NCBI GenBank assembly: GCA_012842605.1
Contig: DUSN01000036.1
Span: 1 to 64,000 of the forward strand
Length of the DNA stretch: 64,000 bases
From: Clostridiales bacterium
Lineage (GTDB): Bacteria; Bacillota; Clostridia; Caldicoprobacterales; DTU083
Direction: 5' to 3'
The position numbers and the translations under genes were made by a program. A model generated the notes under the pieces. It was not told where the DNA came from. It did not search any database and saw nothing but the letters and a program-made list of their open reading frames with translations. How positions within the stretch are numbered: position 1 is the first letter of the stretch; each line of letters starts with the position of its first letter. This document shows, in pieces, positions 9,801-18,025 of this stretch.

Positions 9801-9946
9801 AAAAAGGCATTAACATGAAGTATATATATGGATATCTTGGGCTTGTAATGCTCTTGTTTATTATGTTCTATCCGGCTGTATCAGGTTTGGTCGTTCCTAA
9901 AGATTACATCCATTTCCTCAGATGGTTCCCCTCCTGGGTGTTTTAG
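6821..9946 (+). CDS. Fusion of a GT-C glycosyltransferase and a protein O-mannosyltransferase (PMT)
   Basis: A 1041-residue multi-spanning membrane protein. Residues 1 to about 430 look like a GT-C mannosyltransferase, with LDYPPFYLYVL and AAWGQIDSFLA motifs. A soluble linker and one membrane segment follow, then a small beta-rich part at about 500-590 that resembles a discoidin-like domain (DGFIIDLGSEQNVSRL). From about 630 it reads as a PMT/GT39 enzyme: FDEIYHA near 635 carries the catalytic acidic pair, THPPFGK lies near 657, and RIATIDSY follows. PMTs transfer mannose from a polyprenyl phosphate to Ser/Thr of exported proteins. The start is TTG with AAGGAAGG seven bases upstream. Fusion of two complete GT-C halves is unusual. 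Ser/Thr/Pro-rich surface proteins upstream are likely substrates (inference). Confidence 0.83.
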   Translation: MKVIAVISYLIFTLFILGFYNLIKKNSIAGIKPGSAGIRWVLSLGLLMRIIIAVSILGFSSDMGLFRFWAQKAAEDLFHIYQGDFYLDYPPFYLYVLFFIGKTAGLLGLTGGESLYNLLLKMPSIAADLITAYLLYRLARKRLPGVWPLAVAGIYVFNPAVFINSAAWGQIDSFLALFLALGFLILDSEKPEMAGIPLAIAALIKPQGLILLPVAFFVLLKRRDWMLIVKTALFGLLTGVILVLPFAVNQEPLWIYKLYINTAEGYKYVSLNAFNFFSLIGDNLKPDSEKFIIFSYQTWGYIFIFAMLIFTAVLYWKGKGSHLQYVGALVLSMGVFMLSVRMHERYMFPVLFFLAVIFILTRDKWSLLFYGIASFTIFVNTYVVLDRMIKDDYPHVPPDDPVLLLISFINVILFAAVLIWAWRSVVKGKTDALEMKDSSSPQQHSSSLWFSFSKKRDASQEHYEPLRITRKDIVVMTAMTIVYLAIALINLGSSDVPQTEWAGRSTSDGFIIDLGSEQNVSRLTFYSGLGEGTYNVWYQDSSGTYYSLENMEVDDFYKWHILEISHTTSRIMVKVNKPGGMIKEIGVFGEDPNKPLPIEIKNLDLSPAQGELLHLADEQHLARYRDDYMTSTYFDEIYHARTAYEHLNRIKPYEWTHPPFGKILISIGIAIFGMNTFGWRIVGTLTGVIMIPLMYLFGKKLFQKSFYGFCAAFLMMFDLMHFAQTRIATIDSYTTLFVILMYYYMADYYLQKSYEKGFYKSLKPLLLSGLFFGLGAATKWSALYGAPGLALIFFMAKYNEYKDYKKAKEQYSGKAAGTLPEWVEKFIPVYMWKTILYCVLFFIVIPGTIYILSYIPYLMVPGMKFSDILEYQKSMYRYHSQLKSTHSFQSEWWTWPLMIRPIWYYQGKDLPAGMASTIASFGNPAVWWAGVLAFIAAIKAAWDKNKAMILVVVAVISQYIPWMLITRSAFIYHFFPMVPFMMLSVVYVIKKQKEKGINMKYIYGYLGLVMLLFIMFYPAVSGLVVPKDYIHFLRWFPSWVF

Positions 9947-10040
9947 ACGGCAATACAGCATAACAATTCCCTTTATGACTGAATAGAATGTTACTGAGCG
10001 GTCAATGATTGGAGTAGAAACTGATTGGGAGTGTTATGCA

Positions 10041-10238
10041 ATGGTAGAATTAATGGAGTGCAGCATTTGCTGCAAACCTAAGAAAGAAAACCTGATACTG
10101 CTTGGAAAAAATATTTGCAGCGAATGTGAAGAAAGAATAGTACAAAGCAATGCCGGTGATTTATCCTATTCCGTCTTTTTGGAAAAGATAAAGGATATTT
10201 TGAGAACGGCAGGAAGCAAGGAGCCAAGTATATGGTGA
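10041..10238 (+). CDS. csfB: Inhibitor of sigma-G, Gin (CsfB) family
   Basis: A 65-residue protein with two Cys pairs, CSICC near the N-terminus and CSEC about 20 residues later, then a short helical tail. This matches Gin/CsfB, the zinc-binding anti-sigma factor that holds sigma-G (and sigma-E) in check during sporulation. The position supports it: in B. subtilis csfB also lies just upstream of yaaO and tmk. The start at 10041 has GGGAG at 10027-10031. A longer reading from 10005 is possible but adds 12 residues not expected in the family. The stop is 7 bases before the decarboxylase gene. Confidence 0.82.
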   Translation: MVELMECSICCKPKKENLILLGKNICSECEERIVQSNAGDLSYSVFLEKIKDILRTAGSKEPSIW

Positions 10239-10245
10239 TAATCCT

Positions 10246-11655
10246 ATGAACATGCCGCTTGTCAATGCATTGACCGAATATATTTCAAGGAATCCGGTTC
10301 CGTTTCATATGCCGGGGCATAAGGGAGGAAGGCTGCTGCCTTCATTCCTGCTTCAAATGGATATGACTGAGGTTCCGGGTCTGGATAACCTGCAGGCACC
10401 AGAAGGAGTGATCAGGGAAGCACAGGAATTGGCTGCCCGGGTCTTTCAGTCAGATGCCTGTTTTTTTCTTGTGAATGGTTCTACTTCCGGAATTCATATA
10501 ATGATGATGTCTGCCTTTCATCCAGGTGATAAGGTTATTATTCCCCGCAATTGCCACAAATCGGTATGGTCAGGGCTTATACTAAGCGGGGCTGAGCCGG
10601 TTTACATACAGCCTGAATATGATCCGGACAGGTGCCTGGTTACCCACGTGTCGAAGGAAGAGGTAAAACGAACGGTAGAGGAAAATCCGCATGCTGCAGG
10701 CATAGTATTGGTTAACCCGGATTACTATGGACTATGTCCGCACCTCTTAGAGATAAACAGGATACTTAAACCATATGGTATGAAAATGCTGGTAGATGAG
10801 GCTCATGGCTCTCACTTTATTTTTCATTCCGGTCTGCCCCCGTCTGCTGCCCAGTGCAATGCGGACATGTGGGTGCAAAGTGCTCACAAGACCTTGCCTG
10901 CACTGACCCAGTCCGCATATTTGCATGTCAGGCTGGATGACGATAAAATTGATATTGGCAGAATTGCAATGGTTCATCGTATGATGCAAAGCACCAGCCC
11001 ATCCTATCTGCTGATGGCTTCACTGGACTGGGCAAGAGCATTCATGGCAGAGAACGGCAAGAGTGAACTGGACAGGCTGCTGGAGCATCTGTCCTGGACA
11101 AGAAGGATGCTGGATTCCCTTGGCTTGGATACCATGGAGGGTTACCAAAGGCCGGAAATAAATTGTATAGATCCTGCCAGACTGGTGCTGGATGTATCCG
11201 ATCTTGGACTGACCGGATATGAAGCAGGGGAGATGCTGCGGCAGGCCGGAGTCCAGGTGGAAATGGCTGATTTGTACAGGTTGGTTTTCATTTGCACTGT
11301 AGCAGACCAAAAACAGGATTTTGAGTCGCTTGTATCTGCCTGCAGATTTTTGACACAGGGCAATGGGAAAAGAGTAAAAAATAAAAGGAAATTGACAATT
11401 TCCCGGGAAATACCGAAACAAATGCTGTCGCCAAAAGAAGCTTTTAAAAGAAGTAAGGAATATGTTAAACTTAAGGAATCAAAAGGTCGAATTTGCGGTG
11501 ATCTTGTAGGAACCTATCCTCCAGGCATTCCTCGCTTCTGCCCGGGGGAACTTATAGACGGCCAGGGCATTGAAGAACTGCTGGAGAACAAGGCACAAGG
11601 GGCGCAATTGTTTGGATTGCTTGAAGATGATTTTATACCTGTAATAGCTGAATAG
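10246..11655 (+). CDS. Orn/Lys/Arg decarboxylase-family PLP enzyme (YaaO-like)
   Basis: A 469-residue PLP-dependent decarboxylase of the small bacterial class (YaaO/SpeA-like), which would make polyamine precursors such as cadaverine, putrescine or agmatine. It shows PFHMPGHKGG at the N-terminus, NGSTSGIH for phosphate binding, DEAHGSHF with the Asp that contacts the pyridine nitrogen, and SAHKTLPALTQ with the PLP-binding Lys. The C-terminal domain ends with GTYPPGIPRFCPGE. The substrate cannot be fixed from sequence. It sits between csfB and tmk, as in B. subtilis. Confidence 0.88.
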   Translation: MNMPLVNALTEYISRNPVPFHMPGHKGGRLLPSFLLQMDMTEVPGLDNLQAPEGVIREAQELAARVFQSDACFFLVNGSTSGIHIMMMSAFHPGDKVIIPRNCHKSVWSGLILSGAEPVYIQPEYDPDRCLVTHVSKEEVKRTVEENPHAAGIVLVNPDYYGLCPHLLEINRILKPYGMKMLVDEAHGSHFIFHSGLPPSAAQCNADMWVQSAHKTLPALTQSAYLHVRLDDDKIDIGRIAMVHRMMQSTSPSYLLMASLDWARAFMAENGKSELDRLLEHLSWTRRMLDSLGLDTMEGYQRPEINCIDPARLVLDVSDLGLTGYEAGEMLRQAGVQVEMADLYRLVFICTVADQKQDFESLVSACRFLTQGNGKRVKNKRKLTISREIPKQMLSPKEAFKRSKEYVKLKESKGRICGDLVGTYPPGIPRFCPGELIDGQGIEELLENKAQGAQLFGLLEDDFIPVIAE

Positions 11656-11707
11656 CCCTGGGAAATATACAGGAGCAATAATAATAGTTACAGGAAGGAA
11701 GACGGAT

Positions 11708-12379
11708 ATGGGAAAATTGATATGCATAGAAGCAGGGGACGGCAGCGGAAAGGAGACACAAGCCAGGAGGCTTTTCCAGCGGCTGAAGGACAGTAATTAT
11801 AAAGTTCACAAGGTTGAATATCCCAATTATGCCAGTGAATCTTCGTCACTGATAAAAATGTATCTGCGCGGTGATTTCGGGAGCAGACCGGGAGATGTAA
11901 GCCCGTATATTGCCTCCACATTTTATGCGGTGGATAGGTATGCCTCCTATAAAACGGAATGGGAGCAATTTTATCTTGATGGCGGAATTATTTTAGCTGA
12001 CAGATATACTACTTCCAATATGGTTCATCAGGCAGTAAAAATCCAGGACCCAAAGCAAAGAGAAGAATATCTTAACTGGCTGTGGGATTTTGAGTTTAAT
12101 CTGTTTGGCTTGCCCCAGCCGGATTGTGTTGTTTTTTTGGATATGCCGCCGGAATACTCAGTCAAACTAATACAGAACAGAAATAATAAAATAACAGGGA
12201 AAATTGAAAAGGACATTCATGAGAGAGATGCTGCATATCTGAAACAGTCCTACCAGGCTGCATTATGGCTTTCTGAAAAGTATGGATGGCATAGGGTTAG
12301 ATGTGTTGAAGAGGAGCATATCCGTTCTGTTGAAGATATACATAATGAGATATTCAGCATCGTTAGCAGATATATATAA
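11708..12379 (+). CDS. tmk: Thymidylate kinase (divergent)
   Basis: A 223-residue P-loop kinase expected to phosphorylate dTMP to dTDP. The P-loop GDGSGKETQ is at 9-17, and DRYTTSNM supplies the DR(Y/H) motif. It diverges from the common bacterial form: GDGSGKETQ replaces GxDGxGKTTQ, and an insert of aromatic-rich sequence (NWLWDFEFNLFGLPQPD) precedes the VFLDMPPEYS strand. Position between the yaaO-like gene and, further on, yaaQ-holB matches tmk of B. subtilis, and no other copy is in the window. Confidence 0.85.
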   Translation: MGKLICIEAGDGSGKETQARRLFQRLKDSNYKVHKVEYPNYASESSSLIKMYLRGDFGSRPGDVSPYIASTFYAVDRYASYKTEWEQFYLDGGIILADRYTTSNMVHQAVKIQDPKQREEYLNWLWDFEFNLFGLPQPDCVVFLDMPPEYSVKLIQNRNNKITGKIEKDIHERDAAYLKQSYQAALWLSEKYGWHRVRCVEEEHIRSVEDIHNEIFSIVSRYI

Positions 12380-12491
12380 ACTTGGGTGCAGGCAAGTAAA
12401 AATATTTTAAGAAAAGGCTCATAGCTTGTCCAATATATGTTTAAATGCAGCGTTGTTGTTTACATATAGTTTGAAGGAGGTTTTGATATAT

Positions 12492-12698
12492 ATGCCCATG
12501 ATTAATTTTCAATGCAAGGATTGCGGGACCAAGTTCAGCGAATTAGTAACCAGCCGAAATAAAGACCAGGTAAGGTGTCCCCTTTGCAGAGGAGAGGTTA
12601 ATCAGATTTATGAAGGTAAATGCAATTCTCTGCAAAGTATCAGGAAAAGCAATGCCGGAGAAGCTTGCCATACCTGTCCTATGGGGTGCAAGCATTAA
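12492..12698 (+). CDS. FmdB-family zinc-ribbon protein
   Basis: A 68-residue protein with CKDCGTKF and CPLCRGEV, the two knuckles of a putative regulatory zinc ribbon of the FmdB type, and a Cys-rich tail (CHTCPMGC). The start at 12492 has AAGGAGG at 12474-12480. The role of the family is poorly defined. It precedes the DUF438/hemerythrin gene by about 70 bases and may be co-transcribed with it. Confidence 0.78.
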   Translation: MPMINFQCKDCGTKFSELVTSRNKDQVRCPLCRGEVNQIYEGKCNSLQSIRKSNAGEACHTCPMGCKH

Positions 12699-12766
12699 GC
12701 CATGCTAAGTGCATAAGCACATAATAATGGGCGAAATGTAAATATTAAGTCAAAAGGAGGTTTGCC

Positions 12767-13990
12767 ATGAGCGAGTTCATCAATAACAGGGAATACAGGC
12801 AAAAGGTGCTCAAGGAGTTGATTATGGAACTCCATGACGGCAAGACTGTAGATGAGGTTAAAGACAGATTTGACAAGCTGATTCAAGGGATTTCTGCATC
12901 CGAGATATCCCAAATGGAGCAGAATCTCATCATGGAGGGCCTTCCTGTTGAGGAAGTTCAGAGACTGTGTGATGTTCATGCTGCAGTCTTCAAGGGCTCA
13001 ATTGAGGATATTCACAAACCTCAGGAAGCCCATGAAATGCCAGGGCATCCAATACATACCTTCCGTCTGGAAAACAGAGCTCTTGAGCGGCTGATGGAGT
13101 ACAGCATCCTGCCTGCTCTGGAAAATTTCGAAAAGGATGACAGCAATGAAAATGTTCAAATGCTGCTTCAGCATATACAAAAGCTGATGGAAATAGACAA
13201 GCACTTCAGCAGGAAGGAAAACATCCTGTTCCCATACCTTGAGAAATATGACATCACAGGACCTCCAAAGGTTATGTGGGGTGTTGATGATGAAATCAGG
13301 GCAGACATAAAGGAATGCATATATAAAATTACCGGTTACAACGGCAATCGGGAAGAAGTAGCAGAGGCAGTACGCAATGTGGTGCATCGTGTAAAGGAAA
13401 TGATATTCAAAGAGGAGAACATCCTGTTCCCTATGTCATTGGAAACCTTAACTGAAGATGAATGGAAGAAAATAGAACGTGACAGTGAGGAAATAGGATA
13501 CTGCCTGGTGCATCCTGCAGGCGAATGGAAACCATCCAGAAAACCTGTCAATGAGCCTGAGCCTGACCAGTCTTCTGTTGAAAAGGGTGTTGTTAAATTT
13601 GATTCAGGTGTGATGAGCGTAACTGAACTGGAAGCTATGCTCAATACCATGCCTGTAGATATAACCTTTATAGACAAGGATGATGTTGTCAGGTATTTCA
13701 CCCAGGGGAAGGAACGAATTTTCCACAGGCCAAAATCTGTTATCGGCCGTACCGTGCAGAACTGCCACCCGCCTGCAAGCGTCCATATTGTTAATAAAAT
13801 GGTGGAAGACTTCCGTTCGGGGAAAAAGGACAGCGAAGACTTCTGGATACAAAAAGGAGACATGTTCGTATATATCCGTTATTTTGCGGTAAGGGACAAA
13901 AACGGAGAATATCTTGGAACCATGGAATTTACGCAAAATATAAAGCCATTACAGGCATTAACCGGTGAAAAAAGACTGGCCGATGATTAA
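12767..13990 (+). CDS. DUF438-hemerythrin-PAS domain protein
   Basis: A 407-residue soluble protein. Residues 1-80 are a DUF438 domain (KELIMELHDGKTVDEVKDRF, then VEEVQRLCDVHAAVF). Residues about 95-245 form an HHE hemerythrin-like region with H/E ligands (GHPIHTF, HFSRKENILFPYLE, EENILFPMS), suited to a di-iron centre that senses or binds oxygen. The C-terminal part (about 285-395) is a PAS domain (DITFIDKDDVVRYFTQGKE). Such proteins are common in anaerobes and are probably redox or oxygen sensors. No output domain is seen. RBS AAAGGAGG precedes the ATG, and a terminator follows. Confidence 0.87.
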   Translation: MSEFINNREYRQKVLKELIMELHDGKTVDEVKDRFDKLIQGISASEISQMEQNLIMEGLPVEEVQRLCDVHAAVFKGSIEDIHKPQEAHEMPGHPIHTFRLENRALERLMEYSILPALENFEKDDSNENVQMLLQHIQKLMEIDKHFSRKENILFPYLEKYDITGPPKVMWGVDDEIRADIKECIYKITGYNGNREEVAEAVRNVVHRVKEMIFKEENILFPMSLETLTEDEWKKIERDSEEIGYCLVHPAGEWKPSRKPVNEPEPDQSSVEKGVVKFDSGVMSVTELEAMLNTMPVDITFIDKDDVVRYFTQGKERIFHRPKSVIGRTVQNCHPPASVHIVNKMVEDFRSGKKDSEDFWIQKGDMFVYIRYFAVRDKNGEYLGTMEFTQNIKPLQALTGEKRLADD

Positions 13991-14003
13991 AGTGTATATA
14001 ATA

Positions 14004-14041
14004 AAAAAGAATGATTTGGGGCTGCCCAGTCATTCTTTTTT
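14004..14041 (+). terminator. Intrinsic terminator after the DUF438 gene
   Basis: AAAAAGAATGA pairs with TCATTCTTTTT around the small inner stem GGG-GCTG-CCC, followed by a T-run at about 14035-14042. It separates the preceding genes from the V-ATPase promoter. Confidence 0.88.
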
Positions 14042-14094
14042 GTTTTACGGGTTAAAATTTTGTATTTGTTACATATAATTTACATTGTCATGTA

Positions 14095-14123
14095 TTGAAA
14101 ACTTAAAAATATAGGAGTAGAAT
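14095..14123 (+). promoter_or_regulatory. Sigma-A promoter of the V-ATPase operon
   Basis: TTGAAA at 14095-14100 and TAGAAT at 14118-14123 are 17 bases apart. The first ATPase gene starts 31 bases downstream with GGAGG at 14141-14145. No other promoter of this quality was noticed before the end of the operon. Confidence 0.65.
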
Positions 14124-14153
14124 ATATAACATTATTTATAGGAGGCAGATCAA

Positions 14154-14486
14154 ATGCAGGATATTATCAGGAAAATTATATCCATTGATCAAAATGCCAG
14201 GGATATTATCCTCAGAAGCGAATCAGAGATTAAGTTAAGAGAAGATGATTCCCGACGACGTTTGGAACTGATCCGTGCGGAAATAATGGAAAAAGCTAAA
14301 AGCGAGAGTCAGGCACGCTACGATGAAATAATTAAATCTGCGCAGGCAGAAGCCGATAGCATACTAAGCCGGAATGATGATAAAATACGGCAGATGGAGC
14401 AATACTTTGCATCTATAAAAGATAACCTGGAAAAAAGCTTGTTTGAAAGGATTTTCCTCAGCGAAGAAGGGAAAATCAATCTATGA
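14154..14486 (+). CDS. V-type ATPase peripheral stalk subunit (G/H-like)
   Basis: A 110-residue, almost entirely helical and highly charged protein (REDDSRRRLELIRAEIMEK, EADSILSRNDDKIRQMEQ), as expected of the stalk subunit that pairs with subunit E in V/A-type ATPases. It is first in a nine-gene operon and overlaps the subunit C gene by 4 bases. Low-complexity coiled-coil sequence limits recognition, so the call leans on position. Confidence 0.75.
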   Translation: MQDIIRKIISIDQNARDIILRSESEIKLREDDSRRRLELIRAEIMEKAKSESQARYDEIIKSAQAEADSILSRNDDKIRQMEQYFASIKDNLEKSLFERIFLSEEGKINL

Positions 14487-15529
14487 ACAATGTTGTAAGG
14501 TACGCGGCCGTTAACACCAAGATAAGAGCATTGGAAGGCCAATTTCTGAGCCGGGAGGATTGCCTGGCTCTGCTGGAAAAGGATTCAGTCCAGGGTATAG
14601 TGCAATATCTGAGACAAACCCATTACCGGGACGCATTTGAGGGCATGGATGCGGCTAACCTCCACAGGGGTCAGATTGAGGTTTGCTTAAAACGGTATGC
14701 GGTAGATAAACTGGTTCGGCTGAAACATTATTTCAGAGGAACTCATGCCAGGTTTTTGAAAGTACTTTTTATGAGGTACGAGATAGAAGACCTTAAGTTA
14801 TTGATCCGGGCTATTGAAACCGATCCAGGCTATATCTATACTTCCAACCCTTTTGTATACATCGGGCGTTATGGGGACTTAGATTATGACAAGCTTATAG
14901 CTTCCAAAAGCTTCGTAGAACTGGTAGATAATTTACGGGCTTCTCCCTATTATTCCAGCCTGGTTCCTTTCGCAGAAAGCGGGAAGCAATCCAATCATTT
15001 TCTGGTGGAAATGGCTTTGGACTTATTCTATATAAACATGTTCATAAGCCATCTGGAGCTGCTGACAGAAGGAGAAAGGCAGAAAATACAGGATATTTAC
15101 GGCATGAAGGCTGACCTGTTGAATATACAATGGATTTACAGGGGAAAGAAGTTTTACAATTTGTCTCCCGAAGTGCTGCTGAACTATTCCATTAATTTCG
15201 GAAAAAGGCTTAATAAAGCTTTTATTAAGGATTTATGCTATAGCGCAAGTGTGAATGAAATAGAGGATAAGCTAAAGGATGGCGTATACGGATTTCTGTT
15301 TGATCATGAAAAAACAAAGGATATTTTCATGGAGCGCAGGATATTCCGATATCTTTACTACAGGCTTAGGGACTACAAGGGAAAAAGCTCTATGGACATG
15401 GTACAGACCATAGTATTTTTTGATTTGCTGGAGTTTGAGATAAGAGATATCATAACTATTATTGAAAACATCCGTTATCATAATGAGGATCTGGAGCAGA
15501 TAAAACGCTGCCTGATCCGAGGGCTTTAA
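14483..15529 (+). CDS. ntpC: V-type ATP synthase subunit C
   Basis: A 348-residue subunit C (d-type), the collar linking the central stalk to the membrane rotor. Conserved features are YAAVNTKIRALEGQFLS at the start, MRYEIEDLKLLIRAIE in the middle, and a C-terminal helical region with YRLRDYKGK and FEIRDIITIIE. The length is normal for the family. The ATG overlaps the preceding stop. Confidence 0.9.
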   Translation: MNNVVRYAAVNTKIRALEGQFLSREDCLALLEKDSVQGIVQYLRQTHYRDAFEGMDAANLHRGQIEVCLKRYAVDKLVRLKHYFRGTHARFLKVLFMRYEIEDLKLLIRAIETDPGYIYTSNPFVYIGRYGDLDYDKLIASKSFVELVDNLRASPYYSSLVPFAESGKQSNHFLVEMALDLFYINMFISHLELLTEGERQKIQDIYGMKADLLNIQWIYRGKKFYNLSPEVLLNYSINFGKRLNKAFIKDLCYSASVNEIEDKLKDGVYGFLFDHEKTKDIFMERRIFRYLYYRLRDYKGKSSMDMVQTIVFFDLLEFEIRDIITIIENIRYHNEDLEQIKRCLIRGL

Positions 15530-15544
15530 CAGGGGTGATAAACA

Positions 15545-17545
15545 TTGGCTATTGAACGCATGGAAATGCTTAATATCATAGGTCATCTGTCGGACATGAA
15601 TTTTATTACAAGGGAGTTGGTGCTGCTGGGATGCATGCACCCGGTCAATGCACTGCGTGAGATTAACTCCAACAATTTTACCATTTCCACTACCATAAAG
15701 AATATGGATGCCCTGGTTGATGTAAATTTCATCAGGCCTTACCGTGCAAATCAGCAGGAGGCTGAATTGATTCAGAAAACTGAAAGCTTGATGGATCTGT
15801 TTGAACTGGATCGCAATGAGGTTGAATGGAATCCCCGGTGGCAAAGGGAATTTAATGAGTGGGCTGAGGATATTTGGGATATATACGGCAAGATCGAAGC
15901 CTGCCAAAAAGAGATGGAGGAACTGAAAGCCAGGCAGAAAAGAATTGATGAATTGATACAGTATTTTGAATACATCAGGAGCCTGGATATTCCCTGGCAT
16001 GAGCTAAAAGGAATGGAAAACTTTGATTTCAGGATAGGCTTGTTCTCCAAGGAGAATATGGCTAAACTCCGTACAAATTATGATAACACTCCTGCTATAG
16101 TTTATCCTGTTTGCACACTGCCGGAAGGGGTTGTGGAAATATCCATCGTTCCAAAATCTCTTGTACCAGAATTGGATAGAATATATCAGTCCCTGGGGTA
16201 CCAGCCTATCAATATACCTGAAAATTTTCAGGGAACACCGAGAGAGATCATAGAAGAGCTTAATAAGGAAAGAACTGAAATTAATGATAAACTGCAATCC
16301 TGCCATACCAGCATAGTCAAGGTGAAATCGGAGTATGCGGATATAATAAAGCAGGCATATGCTGAGAGCAAGATTTTAGAAAAGATGCAGGTGCTTAAGA
16401 ATGAAGCAGCCTGCAGCAACGAGTTTTTCTATATGGCAGGCTGGGTACCGGTCAAAGCAAAAAAAATGATAGAAGAAAAGCTCAAATCTGTTGAAGACCG
16501 GACTATGATTTCATATAAACAGCCTGAGCAGGTAGGGCAGCAGTTGACTCCCCCTACTTTGTTAAGGAATTCTCTGTTGTTAAGACCATTTGAAGCATTG
16601 GTCAACATGTATGGGACTCCGTCCTACAATGAACTGGATCCAACCTCCTTTGTCGGATTGAGCTATATGCTCCTGTTTGGTGCCATGTTCGGCGATCTGG
16701 GTCAGGGATTTCTATTCCTCCTGGCCGGAGTATTTTTAGCTAAATTCAAGTACAGAACGAATCTGGGAGGAGTATTGGCAAGATTGGGAATCAGCTCTAT
16801 GATATTTGGTGCTTTATATGGCAGTGTATTTGGGTTTGAGCATATAATACCTGCCTTGCTGGTCCGGCCTATGGAAAATATCAACACAATGCTGATTGCT
16901 GCAGTTGGCCTTGGCGTAATGCTGCTTAGCGTTTCGTTTGTATACAGCCTTATCAATGCTGTCAAGCGCAGGGATATAGAGGAAGGGCTGCTGGGCAAAA
17001 ACGGGGCATCAGGCTTGTTGTTCTTCTGGACACTGCTCATTATAGTTTTGCTGTATCTCCAAAAAGGCTCCTTGCCCCTTCCCTTGCCTGCAATTATTGC
17101 CATATTGGGTGCTTTGCTGCTGTTGATGGTAGTTAAGCAGCCGGTTGCCAGCTTGATGATGAAAAAAAGGCCGCTGCATCACCAGCAGGTGAGGGACTAT
17201 TACGTAGAAGAGGGATTCGGCATACTGGAGACCATACTAAGCATGCTGAGCAATACCATATCTTTTGTCCGGGTAGGAGCATTTGCATTGAATCATGTGG
17301 GCCTTTTTGTTGCATTTGAAACCATGTCCGAAATGATTCAAAATGCCGGAGGAAAGATTCTGATACTGATATTGGGCAATGCTGTAATTATAGGCCTTGA
17401 AGGTTTGATAGTATTTATCCAGGGATTAAGGCTGGAGTACTATGAGCTGTTCGGCAAGTATTATAATGGTTCCGGAATACCATATCGTCCGGTTGAATGG
17501 AAGCTCCCGCGCAAAAAAAGACGGAGAGCTTCGGCAGAAGCTTAA
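15545..17545 (+). CDS. ntpI: V-type ATP synthase subunit I
   Basis: The 666-residue membrane stator subunit (a/I). The N-terminal half is soluble and coiled-coil-rich. The C-terminal half, from about 360, has about seven membrane segments with the conserved SYMLLFGAMFGDLGQGFLF and NTISFVRVGAFALNHVGL, the latter carrying the essential arginine for ion movement. The start is TTG at 15545 with AGGGGTG six bases upstream. It lies between subunits C and K. Confidence 0.93.
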   Translation: MAIERMEMLNIIGHLSDMNFITRELVLLGCMHPVNALREINSNNFTISTTIKNMDALVDVNFIRPYRANQQEAELIQKTESLMDLFELDRNEVEWNPRWQREFNEWAEDIWDIYGKIEACQKEMEELKARQKRIDELIQYFEYIRSLDIPWHELKGMENFDFRIGLFSKENMAKLRTNYDNTPAIVYPVCTLPEGVVEISIVPKSLVPELDRIYQSLGYQPINIPENFQGTPREIIEELNKERTEINDKLQSCHTSIVKVKSEYADIIKQAYAESKILEKMQVLKNEAACSNEFFYMAGWVPVKAKKMIEEKLKSVEDRTMISYKQPEQVGQQLTPPTLLRNSLLLRPFEALVNMYGTPSYNELDPTSFVGLSYMLLFGAMFGDLGQGFLFLLAGVFLAKFKYRTNLGGVLARLGISSMIFGALYGSVFGFEHIIPALLVRPMENINTMLIAAVGLGVMLLSVSFVYSLINAVKRRDIEEGLLGKNGASGLLFFWTLLIIVLLYLQKGSLPLPLPAIIAILGALLLLMVVKQPVASLMMKKRPLHHQQVRDYYVEEGFGILETILSMLSNTISFVRVGAFALNHVGLFVAFETMSEMIQNAGGKILILILGNAVIIGLEGLIVFIQGLRLEYYELFGKYYNGSGIPYRPVEWKLPRKKRRRASAEA

Positions 17546-17584
17546 AAAAACAAGAATTATATTAAAATTTGGAGGTATTGATAT

Positions 17585-18010
17585 ATGTATTTCTTTTTAA
17601 TCGCTGCTGTTTGCATAGTCATTCTCACTGTTACTGCTGGTTTTGTAATTAAGTGCAAAAAGAGTATGGGGCGAGTAACCACCAAGAAGGCTCTGGGTTT
17701 TAACCTGCTGTCCTTTATACCAGTTATGGCTGGTGCATTGATTTTCTTGCTTCCGGACATGGCAAGGGCTGCTGCAGAAACAGCTGCAGGTACCGGCGGC
17801 AATGGGCTGGGATTTATAGCAGCTGCGCTGTCCACTGGGCTGGCTACCATAGGTGCAGGATATGCCGTAGGAGCTGTTGCATCCTCAGCCCTGGGTGCGG
17901 TTTCAGAAGATCCGTCGCTATTGGGCAGAACCCTGATATTTGTGGGCTTGGCAGAAGGTATAGCCATTTACGGCCTTATTATCTCCATTATGATACTGGG
18001 AGCTATGTAG
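17585..18010 (+). CDS. ntpK: V-type ATP synthase subunit K (rotor proteolipid)
   Basis: A 141-residue proteolipid with four membrane segments, that is two helical hairpins (about 3-22, 36-58, 73-100 and 112-140). Only the second hairpin has an ion-binding carboxylate, Glu124 in GLAEGIAIYGL, as in V-type rotor subunits. The first hairpin is degenerate. The whole protein contains no glutamine, although the Na+-binding rotor of Enterococcus hirae uses two glutamines; this suggests H+ rather than Na+ coupling (inference). RBS GGAGG is upstream of the ATG. Confidence 0.88.
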   Translation: MYFFLIAAVCIVILTVTAGFVIKCKKSMGRVTTKKALGFNLLSFIPVMAGALIFLLPDMARAAAETAAGTGGNGLGFIAAALSTGLATIGAGYAVGAVASSALGAVSEDPSLLGRTLIFVGLAEGIAIYGLIISIMILGAM

Positions 18011-18025
18011 GAAAGCGGTGAATCC

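Noticed and set aside
13336-13863. 175-residue open frame on the - strand
   Set aside because: Antisense shadow of the DUF438-hemerythrin-PAS gene.
15272-16000. 242-residue open frame on the - strand
   Set aside because: Antisense to ntpC and ntpI, with no RBS or recognisable domains.
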